A stretch of DNA of 64,000 bases, taken from assembly GCA_963575645.1 (NCBI GenBank), contig OY754464.1:47296192-47360191 (forward strand), written 5' to 3'. Below are positions 15,001-25,200 of this stretch, in pieces (the first letter of the stretch is position 1; each line of letters begins with the position of its first letter). Under the pieces are notes generated by a model, which made no database searches, had not been told where the DNA came from, and worked only from the letters and a program-made list of their open reading frames with translations. The translations under genes were made by a program, and so were the position numbers. This DNA is from Xanthostigma xanthostigma. Lineage: Eukaryota; Arthropoda; Insecta; Raphidioptera; Raphidiidae.

Positions 15001-15933
15001 TCCAGGACAAATCGGCAATTGGATTAATTATCGATTTTGACGCTGTCATCCATAATTTTGAATATGCACAAAAACCCAACTCTAATTACTGTCTTAGAAT
15101 TATATGGAAAAGAAGCTTTGTAATATTAAAACAATAGAAAATATAAACAACAAAAACGTGTAGATATATTTGTTTTACTAGAGACCAAAGAAATTCTTTG
15201 TAAAAAAGTTATTAAAAAATTAACAAATAAACTGTTCTATTATTAATTGTAAGTAGGTGATCCTACCAAGTAACCTACTTGGGTTACGGCTACGGTAATA
15301 TGTCTGATTCATTTTATCTGCCGCTCGGTTCTTTAGCAGACTAGCAGACTGACCCTCTCACTCTGTAACAACTTAAGCAGACCGAAAACAACCCACATTA
15401 GTATAGCACATTTCGGCTTACTGTCTTTTGTAGGCATACTAAGTCAACAAAATTAAACTGACTTACCTTCAAACTTCATTCGTTTCATGGATGGCTCACC
15501 GCTGCTTACTGTATCGCCGCCTCCCGTATTAATCTATAAATTAATAATAGGTAATTAAAATTATATTTTCGATAATGACCTCAGTTGTCAAGCGTCTATA
15601 ATCCAGAATATTACATGCTATTGAACTCGGTTAACAGTAAAATGTGGCAAAAATTGACAAGCGTAAAAAAGGAAGAGGGGAGGATATTTTGTGCAGAGGA
15701 TACCAAGCTTAGATATTACCTAACTCTCCACAAGTCATTTGAAAAATAGGCAAACAAAAATGTTGGGGCTTATTTCAACATAAATAGCGGTCTTCAAATT
15801 TTTTAGACAGACGTCGTTGTCAAAAGTAGACTTTGTGTTCTAAATTTGTCATTATACTATTAATAAATACGCAAAGAATGATTAATACCTGTGTTAGATT
15901 TCCATTTGATAAACTTCCTGCTAATGCTGCCAT
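1..15933 (-). CDS. PUF60: PUF60 / half pint, poly(U)-binding splicing factor (5' part; C-terminus beyond window)
   Basis: Coding exons on the minus strand, 5' to 3': 15889-15933, 15467-15533, 9761-9829, 8060-8220, 5020-5078, 769-1113 and 1-691 (open at the window edge). All junctions are GT-AG and keep frame. The start is ATG at 15931-15933 ([12 protein letters not shown]). Exon 4 has the family signature [13 protein letters not shown] and the helix [10 protein letters not shown]. Exons 5-6 hold RRM1 (RNP2 VYVGSI, RNP1 KGFAFVEYE). RRM2 runs from IYVASI in exon 6 to KGYGFIEYE in exon 7. An Ala/Pro-rich linker follows and then a Gln-rich stretch. The family's C-terminal UHM domain must lie to the left of the window. 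PUF60 binds U-rich tracts near 3' splice sites and assists U2AF and the U2 snRNP in the nucleus; in flies half pint controls alternative splicing. Its introns are large and full of mobile elements (1114-5019, 5079-8059, 8221-9760, 9830-15466). Small ORFs on the opposite strand in exons 6 and 7 are shadows. Confidence 0.96.
1765..3943. mobile_element. Long palindromic element B, interrupted by element C
   Basis: The left arm begins ACTTCTATATTGCTAGTGG. The right arm reads as its complement once the C insertion (2821-3933) is removed. Arms are about 220 bp (1765-1990 and 2590-2820). Two 60-codon ORFs, one in each arm on opposite strands, translate to near-identical peptides because they are the same inverted sequence, so they are not genes. 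The central part (2000-2590) is AT-rich spacer. Confidence 0.75.
2821..3933. mobile_element. Palindromic element C, copy 1 (AGTGGAGTGGATT termini)
   Basis: The termini are TAGTGGAGTGGATT and AATCCACTCCACTA. Arms of roughly 300 bp flank a loop near 3230-3540. It splits the right terminus of element B and duplicates the target: read as AGTGG...CCACT it is flanked by AATAT on both sides, and read with one more base per end the duplication is ATA. A second copy is at 44154-45045. No intact ORF is present; short ORFs in the arms are mirrored by the palindrome. Confidence 0.8.
5707..5905. mobile_element. Family G element, shortest copy
   Basis: It starts TTGACGTGATAACGTC and ends with TTATCACGTAAAACTATCG, CCGACTTTACAGACAACCA and poly-T. 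The interior contains GGCTGCATGCACGAAAAAGT. Longer copies with the same ends are at 28651-29213 and 37945-38620, so this one has an internal deletion. It is non-coding. Confidence 0.65.
6224..6742. mobile_element. Degenerate hAT-like MITE (CAGTGCTGGATTAACC end)
   Basis: The left end CAGTGCTGGATTAACCTATA resembles the left end of the element at 32910-33297, and the right side has TTAATCCGGATTG. The remainder is AT-rich and non-coding. I could not find a clean target-site duplication, so the borders are approximate. Confidence 0.4.
8821..9292. mobile_element. Near-perfect palindromic MITE with 8-bp TSD
   Basis: The 472-bp element folds on itself around 9058 with arms of about 235 bp that differ at very few positions. 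Target duplication ACTAACAG flanks it (8813-8820 and 9293-9300), and the termini are TAAGATAAT / ATTATCTTA. An 8-bp duplication fits the hAT superfamily. Each arm has an internal direct duplication of a segment containing CCTGCAATGCATCATGGG. It lies in PUF60 intron 8221-9760. Confidence 0.85.
9598..9755. repeat. Family R repeat, copy 1
   Basis: It contains the inverted pair GACCAATTTTTCAGACAATT / AATTGTCTGAAAAATTGGTT and then the conserved tail TTTATTGAAGAGTTCTAATC plus AGACGTTAATTCAAAGATTT. The tail or its complement recurs at 24825-24963, 27405-27795 and 35038-35372. Confidence 0.6.
10385..10660. repeat. Dispersed repeat F, copy 1
   Basis: About 270 bp align in the same order with 54000-54285: GTGCGCATGCCTCAACTTTC, CAATTAAATAAGAAA, AAAAATATTTCAC, TTTACAATCAAC and CCAGTTTTCGTTT. 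It is non-coding, of unknown class, and lies in the 5.6-kb PUF60 intron. Confidence 0.55.
13138..13283. repeat. Short palindromic MITE
   Basis: An inverted repeat of about 145 bp centred near 13212. The arms run from TATGTTACGGTTAATACAAG to the complement at the right, with internal CGAATTAACC blocks. The flanks are TA-rich. It lies in PUF60 intron 9830-15466. Confidence 0.6.
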
Positions 15934-16243
15934 TTCGATGTTCCAAATAATCTTTTAATCACAAAAATTATAAATTATCATTCACTGCGTTCACAAACGT
16001 CGATATTTTCCAGAAAAGCATACCGGAAGACGACTCGGAAGTAGAATAGCCAAGCTAAAGATTTTTAAAAACCCTTTTGCCACAAAATACCATAGATGTT
16101 AATACAGAACGTTTGAATCTAAAAGTTACTAGATCATGACATATGTCAAAAATGTGTCAAGTTTGAGTTGAAAATACATTTGTAAAAAATATAAATAGTT
16201 AGCTATTAATATTGTGGAGTGTCTTTGTTATATTGATGAAAAA
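15934..16243. promoter_or_regulatory. Divergent promoter region between PUF60 and HPS1
   Basis: Only 310 bp separate the PUF60 ATG (minus) from the HPS1 ATG (plus). The interval is AT-rich with no obvious TATA box placed for either gene. A shared bidirectional promoter is inferred from spacing and orientation only. Confidence 0.5.
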
Positions 16244-19200
16244 ATGAAGTGCATAATTATATTCGATCATTTAAATGATATAATATATTCAAAATATAAT
16301 AAGAAGTTTTCGAAACATATTCGAAATGTCGCTTTATTGCAAGGACTTGTAGAAGAAGACGATGTGAGAACCCTTTTACAGAGATCGTTTGTTAAAAATA
16401 ATTTAACCTGTTATTACTTCGGTCATAAAACACTTGCCCCTATTTTTTGCTTTCTTACTTACGAAAAAAAACATTTTTTTCAGTTAAAAAATGATCAGGA
16501 CAAAAAACTTAATCCTAACGTTATCATGCAAATTTTTTCGCCTCTTGTCACATCACAAAGAATTATGAGTTGTCAGTTTGGAAATTCGTATACGTCAGTA
16601 CAGTGCCAAGACGGATTAAATATAGCTTTTGATGAGGTATTTAAAAATAAATAAATTGACTAAAAAAATTCCGATATAATATTGTATTTGACAAATTTTT
16701 AGTACATGGGATATCTTTTTGTTAATATCGGCAATCAATCTATCGACTTCTTAAAACGGAGCTTAGGAATTTGCATATCCTTTGTAAGACATCTGTGTGG
16801 ACCAGATGTAACTTTGTACGTATCAATTAATACAAATGAATAAATTGGTAACTGTAACTAATTGTTTAAAGATATAGTTTTTAATTTATAGGCTCTGTAT
16901 TATCCATTTTCAGAGTTTTTGTCCGTCTGTTTTAAAAACATCAGGGAATAGGATAGAATAGAAGAATAGAATATAATTTATTATCCATATTAAGCGGATA
17001 CGTGAAAACACCAAATTACAAACTACTAAAACTTGGCTATAATAAGGTGTAAACAGCGTCAATCTCTTAATAATTAGTAATAACCGATTACCAAATTACA
17101 AAACAATCAATTTAGACATTTATATCGGCGGTTATAAAAATTGGACAAATGAGGAATATTGTGCCTTTTATTCTCTTTTGCGAAATTGTAAAAAAAAAAT
17201 AGATTTTTACTGGAAATTTAGATTTTAAGACTTAATTGACACCCCTACTATATAGTATAGACCAGGTCTGGGCAAATGGCGGCCCGCGGGCTGGATTCGG
17301 CCTGCGCAGCACAACTTTGTCCGGCCCGCGAAGCATTTTATAAATTTTAGAAAAATAGTAAAGAAATAGCAAGGGCGCCCCAGAAGAGACGAAAAGGAGA
17401 TATTTTTTTTTTGCTCTCCAAATGCGGAAATACAATGTGAAGACCACCAAATGTGGAGTTTTTAAAAAAGCAATTCCGGGGTGAACGATAAAGGGGTATG
17501 CGAATTGTCTCGCAGTGAAACGGGAAGGGGTAAATGTGGAGTTTTTAAAAAACAATTCCGGGGTGAACGATAAACGGGTATGCGAATTGTAATTCCGGGG
17601 TGAACGATAAACGGGTATGCGAATTGTAATTCCGGGGTGAACGATAAAGGAGTATGCGAATTGTCTCGCAGTGAAACTGGAAGGGGCAAATGTGGAGTTT
17701 TTAAAAAAACAATTCCGAGGTGAACGGTAAACGGGTATGCGAATTGTAATTCCGGGGTGAACGATAAACGGGTATGCGAATTGTAATTCCGGGGTGAACG
17801 ATAAAGGGGTATGCGAATTGTCTCGCAGTGAAACGGGAAGGGGTAAATGTGGAGTTTTTAAAAAACAATTCCGGGGTGAACGATAAACGGGTATGCGAAT
17901 TGTAATCCCGGGGTGAACGATAAACGGGTATGCGAATTGTAATTCCGGGGTGAACGATAAAGGGGTATGCGAATTGTCTCGCAGTGAAACGGGAAGGGGT
18001 AAATGTGGAGTTTTTAAAAAACAATTCCGGGGTGAACGATAAACGGGTATGCGAATTGTAATTCCGGGGTGAACGATAAACGGGTATGCGAATTGTAATT
18101 CCGGGGTGAACGATAAAGGGGTATGCGAATTGTCTCGCAGTGAAACGGGAAGGGGCAAATGTGGAGTTTTTAAAAAAACAATTCCGAGGTGAACGGTAAA
18201 CGGGTATGCGAAAAAAAAAATGATGTAATGGGTTTGTTGGCCACTAGTTATTAGATATGCGTTCATAAAAAAGATTTCGTTTTAAATAGACTTAAATTGC
18301 TGCCAAAATTAGAATATTTTGAGGTAACTATTTTGCTGTGCATATTAGTATTTCTGATTGTCATATGGATTTTATTTGTATTAAAATTCCAGGAATATTG
18401 ATTTGCAGTTAAATACCACCCATATTTTTACATTAATTTGATCAATTATACTTAGAAAAAGCCAATTTAGTCGCGCCAAGTTTTTAAATACATACAAACA
18501 AGTAAAAAACACGAAATATCAGAGTAATTGTTTTGTTTTTTTGACAATTCAGTTGTTTTTCGTAAATAGACAAAACTCAATATTATATATGATTCGTATA
18601 TATAAGACTATTTAATGAGTAATATACACAGTTTAACTAGTAAAAAATTTCAGATTGAAATCAAACAGATCTCAAGCCAGTTTATTATCAAGACTTATAG
18701 ATACGTGGATTGCATTAAGAGAAACGGATCAAGCGATTTTAGTGGAAGCTGTTGAACAACTTATGGTCAATTCAGATCTAGCATCTGCCACTTTACAAGC
18801 ATTGCAAAGTGCAACCGATAAATTAAAAACTCAGGCCGATTTTAGCAGAGTGCACGCTATGATTTTAGTACAAAATAAATTTTTATCTTTGTATTCAAGG
18901 TAAGAATTCTAAAAAAAATAGTTACCGTTGAACCATTTTCGTGCGATACCTCATTCAGCCGCGAGAGGCAGCACTTGTAGGGACATATTCAAAAGCTTCC
19001 TCTTATCTCATTACATGTAAGCTCTGTTCCAACCTCTCTGCAATCGGTAATAATGCAAAGTCGACGCATGCGCACAAAACTGATACAAACCAGTTTCGTT
19101 TTAGCTACTGCGCATGACTGACGATATTACCGTTCGCAGAGAGGGTTGGAACGTAGCTTTAATTTGCAGAGTGTCAGTATATTTTATTTACAGTGTGGAA

Positions 19201-22200
19201 GAAATACTGTGCTTTGGCATATTGTACGTCAGATAGTTGATATTAAATTCAAATTTTGAAGTCTCATTCGAAGGGGTTAGATATCCATAAAATAATTTAG
19301 AGATCAGATAAATAAAATATGTAAAAAACATTTCAAGTTAAACGGTTTTTTCCATGGTGTATTAAAAGCTAGAAAATAATGATGGGGCCTTGATCAGATT
19401 AAAATAAAATCGTGGAACGCATCTAGTAAAAAACTGTCTTTTGTAGGAAATCGGAAATCATAATATCTGACTTTCGACTGTTTTCTGCGACCTTATTACT
19501 TATATTTAGTAATATTAAGAAAGTTTCCTACTAGATGCGTCGCACAACTTTATGGCTTTAGTGCATCTTATTTTTAAGTTTTTATTGTGCTTTATTTGCT
19601 TAGTTCGATTTTATTTTATTTTATTAGATTATCCGATTCACTGAAACGCTAAGGGAGCTTAACCTTTAAGCTGTTTTAGTCGCGTTATTTTCAAAAAATT
19701 CATATTTTGGTTTGCTAGTTACAAAGGACGCAGATTTCTGATCCTCTCCAACTTTCTCAGTGCCTCATTATTGCAAGGTTATTATCATCGGATCTACACA
19801 TGTGTGCAAAATTTCAACTCAATCGGTTAACGGGAAGTAAGTGAAAATTTAAAAGTGCGATTCGCACCCGGACGAAGCCGGGCTGGTCAACTAGTTACCA
19901 TAATATTGTATGTATTGTCATCGGAACTACATACACATGTGTGAAAAATTTCAACTCAATTGGATAACGAGAAGTCGGTGAAAAATCGGTTTCAAGATTT
20001 GAAACAAATATAGTTGGTATAAATAAATATACAGAGCGTGAACTTAAATGAATTCGTTTAAAAATACGAAATTACGTATGCTTGCCTTAAACTGAAACAT
20101 TTATTGGACCTGAAAGTCAAGCTATGGAAATTTACAGATTCTATCACAGACCTGACCTTTAAAATTAGTAAATTTATTGTTGCTGAGTTTGTTTATTTAT
20201 GTTTTCCGCTACTATTTTTACATAAAAGCCAATAGAACTTTTTTGCACCTACCATACCATTTGCGCCACAAGTGAGCGATTTTTCATTCAAAATGGTCCA
20301 TTCTATTTCTAATAATATGCCAAATTGCCTAAAGTGGATTGATCCTATCTAGCAAAAGTAATAGATGCTTCCGGATGCGCGCGGATGGCGGGCTTGCAAT
20401 GACATTCAAAAAAATATATATATTATAAAGTCCGTATATTCTGCCCTAAAAAGGCAAAGGGCAGTAAGTGACATTTGTTGAAAAATGAGTTCATACTGAA
20501 ACCAACGACAGCAGTAAGTGCTGCAGCAATAATTTTATTGTCTTTAAAAAATGTGTCTCCCATGTTTTGGTTTCCATAATCTAAAATTCTGGACGGTCAA
20601 TACATTTTTAGTAAATCTTGATTTACTCAAATTCATAAGTTGGTAACTTCTGCCTTTTGCCTTTTTACGGCAGTATTATGGTGTGTAGAAAGATCTCAGT
20701 TATACACAACCCTAAGGATTAATAATGTGGTTCTATATTTTAGTCGAAATGCTCAAGATCTGTCAGCAACAGATATGCTATTTATCACCGTACTGTGTGC
20801 AGCATCAGTTGCGAATGAAAAATTAATTCCTGCTGAAGCCGATACGGATACCGATGGCAGCGAGGAATATTTCAGTCCGTCGACCAGTCCGCAAGACAGT
20901 CCTATTAAAACGAATAAGCAATTCATATTTGGCGCAGAAATGAAAAGCGAACAGAGTTTCATAAGTCATTCTGTACTTTTAATGGGAAATAGTACAACAT
21001 CAGCATACATACCACATGTGATACACATTACGTCACTTACTGACGGCGTTCACTTGTTATTTATGATCGAACACGGAAATATTACAATATCTTCCGGACT
21101 GTATGAATCGTTCAACACTTTTAGTATATTACAAACCGTTCAGATGCAAAAAGATAGCGATTCGTTGAAATCGGCTTTTGAAAATGTTGACTCGGCTCTG
21201 AAAAAAACAACGGATATTTTTAAAAAAATGAAAAACGTCTTACCAGAAGTTGATACATGCCAAAAAAAACTTGTTGCCAAATGGGAATTTATTCGTAAAA
21301 AATATATTGAATTGTTTAAATCTGGTGATTCGGATTGCAGTTTGCGAATTGAATCGAGTACAGCTGGCTTGTTGGAGAATATGAAAGAATTATTACAATT
21401 AACCTGTTTCGATCCGAGTATACTTTATCGTAATACTGAAACAATTATGGAGATCACAGATCAAGTTAAAAACAAGCTGTCAAACTTCAGTGATTTTTTA
21501 AAAGTCAAAGCGTTACGTAATTTCACGCTTGGGTCATATCCTTTTGGTTACAATATAATAACTTATTTTTGCATGACTTCGCTTTTTTTTTTCAAGCTTA
21601 TGCCCTTGGGCTTGGATATAAACAAATAATATAGAATCGCAATATAAATAAAGTAATGTGCATTATAATCAGTTTTCCTAAGAAAACGTTTGCTAAGAGT
21701 GACGTTCCTCTTAAGTCTGTCTTTTAAGAGAGCCGAAATTTAAAAATGTAAAACTGATTTTTCTAAACCTCAGCCGTAAAAATTTCAAAATTGTACTTTT
21801 CTCGAAACGATTCGGCGTATTTTTGAACCCTCGTAATTTCAGTCTGAATAACACTTCAGATCTCTCAGGATAGGATAAGGTTACCATACTTATGTAATGT
21901 ACCAAATTTTATTTTTATAGCTATTCTACTTTAGATTTTATTAAACCTTTAGAGTATTTTTTCTTAGTCCTAGAAAGCTGAAATTTAGTGTGCAGGCTGG
22001 GTTTCACGTCCAAGTAATGAAAAAATTAAAAAAATCTGTTATTTTCCCCCTTCAACCTCAAAGTGGAGGGTTGTAGATTTCTATGGATATAAAAAAGGCA
22101 GGTAGCACACACTGTCGAAGTAAAACCATTGGTAAAACTTCAAAGTTGGTATAATATTTTCCTACAAAAAGAATTAAATTCCCATCAAAAACATTTCATC

Positions 22201-25200
22201 TAAAAAATGTTGCCAAGTCTTGGCGTTGATAGTCAATTAAAAATATAAATGTGAAAAAAGAGGCCATACTCAAACATAAAACATGAAAACTTGCCTCCTT
22301 TTTAAATCTCAATTCTTTTTGAACTGACTCAGTTCAAAAAGAATTGAGAGTTCAACTGAGTATATCCACTTTTTCACATTTATGTTTTTAGTGAACTATC
22401 AACGCGAAACTTGGCAACATTTTTTATGAAATTTTTTTGATGGAATTCTACTATTACGTTTTCAATTTCATTAAAATCGGATTACTTGTCTGAGATAATA
22501 ACAGATTCAAGATGGCGGAGTTTCTCAATTTAATTTGTATACCTTCTCGCAAAAATGCTGTCTCACATAAAAACACAAAGAAAACTGCATCTCTTCTAGA
22601 TGCTTATCAGAACGCAGGATAAAGATCTTTCAGAGCATATAAATGTTAAATTCAAACGCATTAGGAAGCTCGGATCTATCTGAATATAAAACTGAACGTG
22701 TCCGTTGTAAGAACACAGTATTTTCGATCTTTGTTTGATTTTTATCTGTACCGTTTACAACACTAGCACCTCTGAGGATCAGAACCCAAAGCTACAGTAG
22801 AACCTTGTTTATCTAATGTGTGGAGGAGGTACCTCGGAAAAGCGAAAACTCGGATAACATGAAAGAAATAAAAAATTCGAATATTTTAATCGTTTTTTAT
22901 GAATATATATAATGGTAGAATAAAATTTTATCACAAAAGTGTATAAATAAAAGTGTTGCACAAATAAGCAGCAAAGAGGGAAAATATTACGCGCGTACAG
23001 TATGGGCATAGCGGCTTCATCCGTTTTATCCGAGTTTTTAGGTATTATCCGAGCATACACCTCGATTAATGCGGAGTGGTCGGATAAGTCCGTTGCCTCG
23101 GATAACGTGAAGACTCGGTTGATCGAAGGCTGAATAAACGAGATTTTATTGTAGTTCAAAAAATAATTTCCTGACATTGCGAAATATAATGTATGCATTA
23201 ATCAGGAGCTATGCTTTGCTAAATTGTAAATTTTGGTGCAGCGACAGCATTTTAAGAAAAAAAAAAAATTATGCATGTCATTAAACAAAGTTTATATTAG
23301 AGGTATAAGGTAATGACTTGTTAATATAGTAAAACCTCTTTAAGTCGAACCTTGATAAGTCGAAAACTTTCCAAAACTCGAAAAAATGTTTTGTTCCCTT
23401 CCCGTCAAGCCCCAAAACCTCCATTACTCGAAATCTCAACCGTCTATAGGTCTAAATAATTAGTGAGTCCCTACAAGCAATTGCAGTACATATTTTCCCT
23501 CCATAACTCGAAAAAATAAATCGGATTTCTGTATCTCGAACTTATATACTCAAAATTAGTTAGAATGAATCTTAACCTCTACAAGTCGAATATTTTCTTA
23601 CAAAATCCGCCTAAGTCGAAAACTCTATAACTCTAATTGTTTGGCGTCTCCCTTGAAGTTCGACTTACAGAGGTTCTACTGTATAATAAATTTCTCACAA
23701 AAATACAAACACTTATATCTGCTTATATCATGTTATAAAAAATTATTTGAGATATCTTCTTTTCTGCACCGAAATTCTACGTAACATAAAATCTAAAGTA
23801 CTTTGATCTCAGTCAGTTAATTTCCTATAGACCTTAACACAGCTGTGTTAATTGTTGGGCTAACCTCGCCCTTAATGGACTACTTTTTATTTTTGTGTGA
23901 AGTTTTCAAAGAAGCTATAGTAGCTTGTAGCTTTAAAAATCTGCTTTTAACATTTAAATTCCCCTAATTTGCAGGGCAATAATTATGTCAACAAAATTAC
24001 TTTCTTCTCAAAAATTCTGGCTATTACCATTGACTAAAATATTACATACCTTAATCAATGCTATTACCTACTGTTAAATTGTCATAAATGTTAAAAATCG
24101 CAGAGAATTAGACAATTAAAACAAGACATTAATACTTCTTTTGCCCATTGTCCAATTCCCTGCGATTTTTAACATCAGTAAGAAGACTGTACGCGAATAT
24201 ACTAACTTCTTGTAATAAATTCAAATGTCACCGCCGGGACTTGGACCAGAAATTCAGTAATGTCCTCAACTAATAAATGCATTTTTCAAAATTTGATTTT
24301 TGATTGACCTAATCCATATTGTAACAGAAATGGTGACGCTTATTTAAATAATAAGAAAAAAAAATTGCTGGTATTTTAAAACTTAGAATATCTTTGTAAC
24401 TATTATTTTAATGATAAACTTCGTTTCAAAGTATCGGCGAATTTTCGTTCCAAAGAATCGTCATTTCTGTACCGCATGTTGATGAATTTATGTGCTCGCT
24501 ATGTGTCGTTTTGACCTTAATTCCGTAGCACTAGAGCTTCCCTAACAATCAACAAGTATTTGGAGGAGTTCCCTGGACTAGTGCACTTTCTCTACATAGA
24601 CAGAACTTCGCACAGGGTTACTGCACCGAGTCTAGATTTCAATTCCGAAGAAACAGTTACGCTAACGAAAAAAAAGGTAATTCGTTTTGAATTGACTTTT
24701 TTATTGTTGGAATCTAATAATTGTTTAAAATAATTGAAAAAATAAAATGGCGAACTGTGAACAGCTGATTTTGTTGTGTACTTAATAAAGAAGTTATGTA
24801 TTTATGAAATGATATTAAGAATACAAATCTTTGATTAACGTCTGAATAGAACTCTTCAAATAAATAAAATTGTCGACCAATTTTTTTTATGTTATATTTT
24901 TATATTTTGTCAATATATATTGGTCTGAGAAAAATTGGTCGACAATTTTATTTATTTGAAGATATTAAGAATAGGTGTAAAAAATCAATTAATAAAATGA
25001 AACTGTTAAATTGATTCCAAACCAAAATCACTAACTCTTTTGGAAATTTAAAGGCGGTTAAAGAGTAAATTTAATTATTACTAGGGAACAAATTTTAAAG
25101 TTCTATATATGTACTTGAGTCACCAGTTACCATTATAACATTTTTTTGTTGTTTTATTTGAAGATATGGTCGATGATTGAATTTTCAAGAAGTCACCTGC

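Larger units (their letters stand above)
9830..15466. other. Largest PUF60 intron, contents
   Basis: The intron holds dispersed repeat F (10385-10660), a short palindrome (13138-13283) and a possible tiny pogo-like insert at about 13885-13957 (TACAGTAATCC ... GGTCTACTGTA). Most of the rest is AT-rich single-copy-looking sequence, with ATCGAT-rich stretches at 11980-12450. I see no convincing ORF; ORFs of 60-90 codons here lack splice context and homology. Confidence 0.6.

Noticed and set aside
17453-18211. CRISPR-like appearance: short repeats separated by linkers
   Set aside because: The linkers are identical to each other rather than unique spacers, the genome is eukaryotic, and no cas genes are present. 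It is a higher-order satellite.
20640-20743. Upstream extension of HPS1 exon 4 in the same open frame
   Set aside because: The acceptor at 20742-20743 joins exon 3 in phase and gives the HPS1 match; the extension has no homology.
22809-23198. 129-codon minus-strand ORF
   Set aside because: It covers a pogo-like MITE from end to end, with composition set by its subterminal repeats and no transposase motif.
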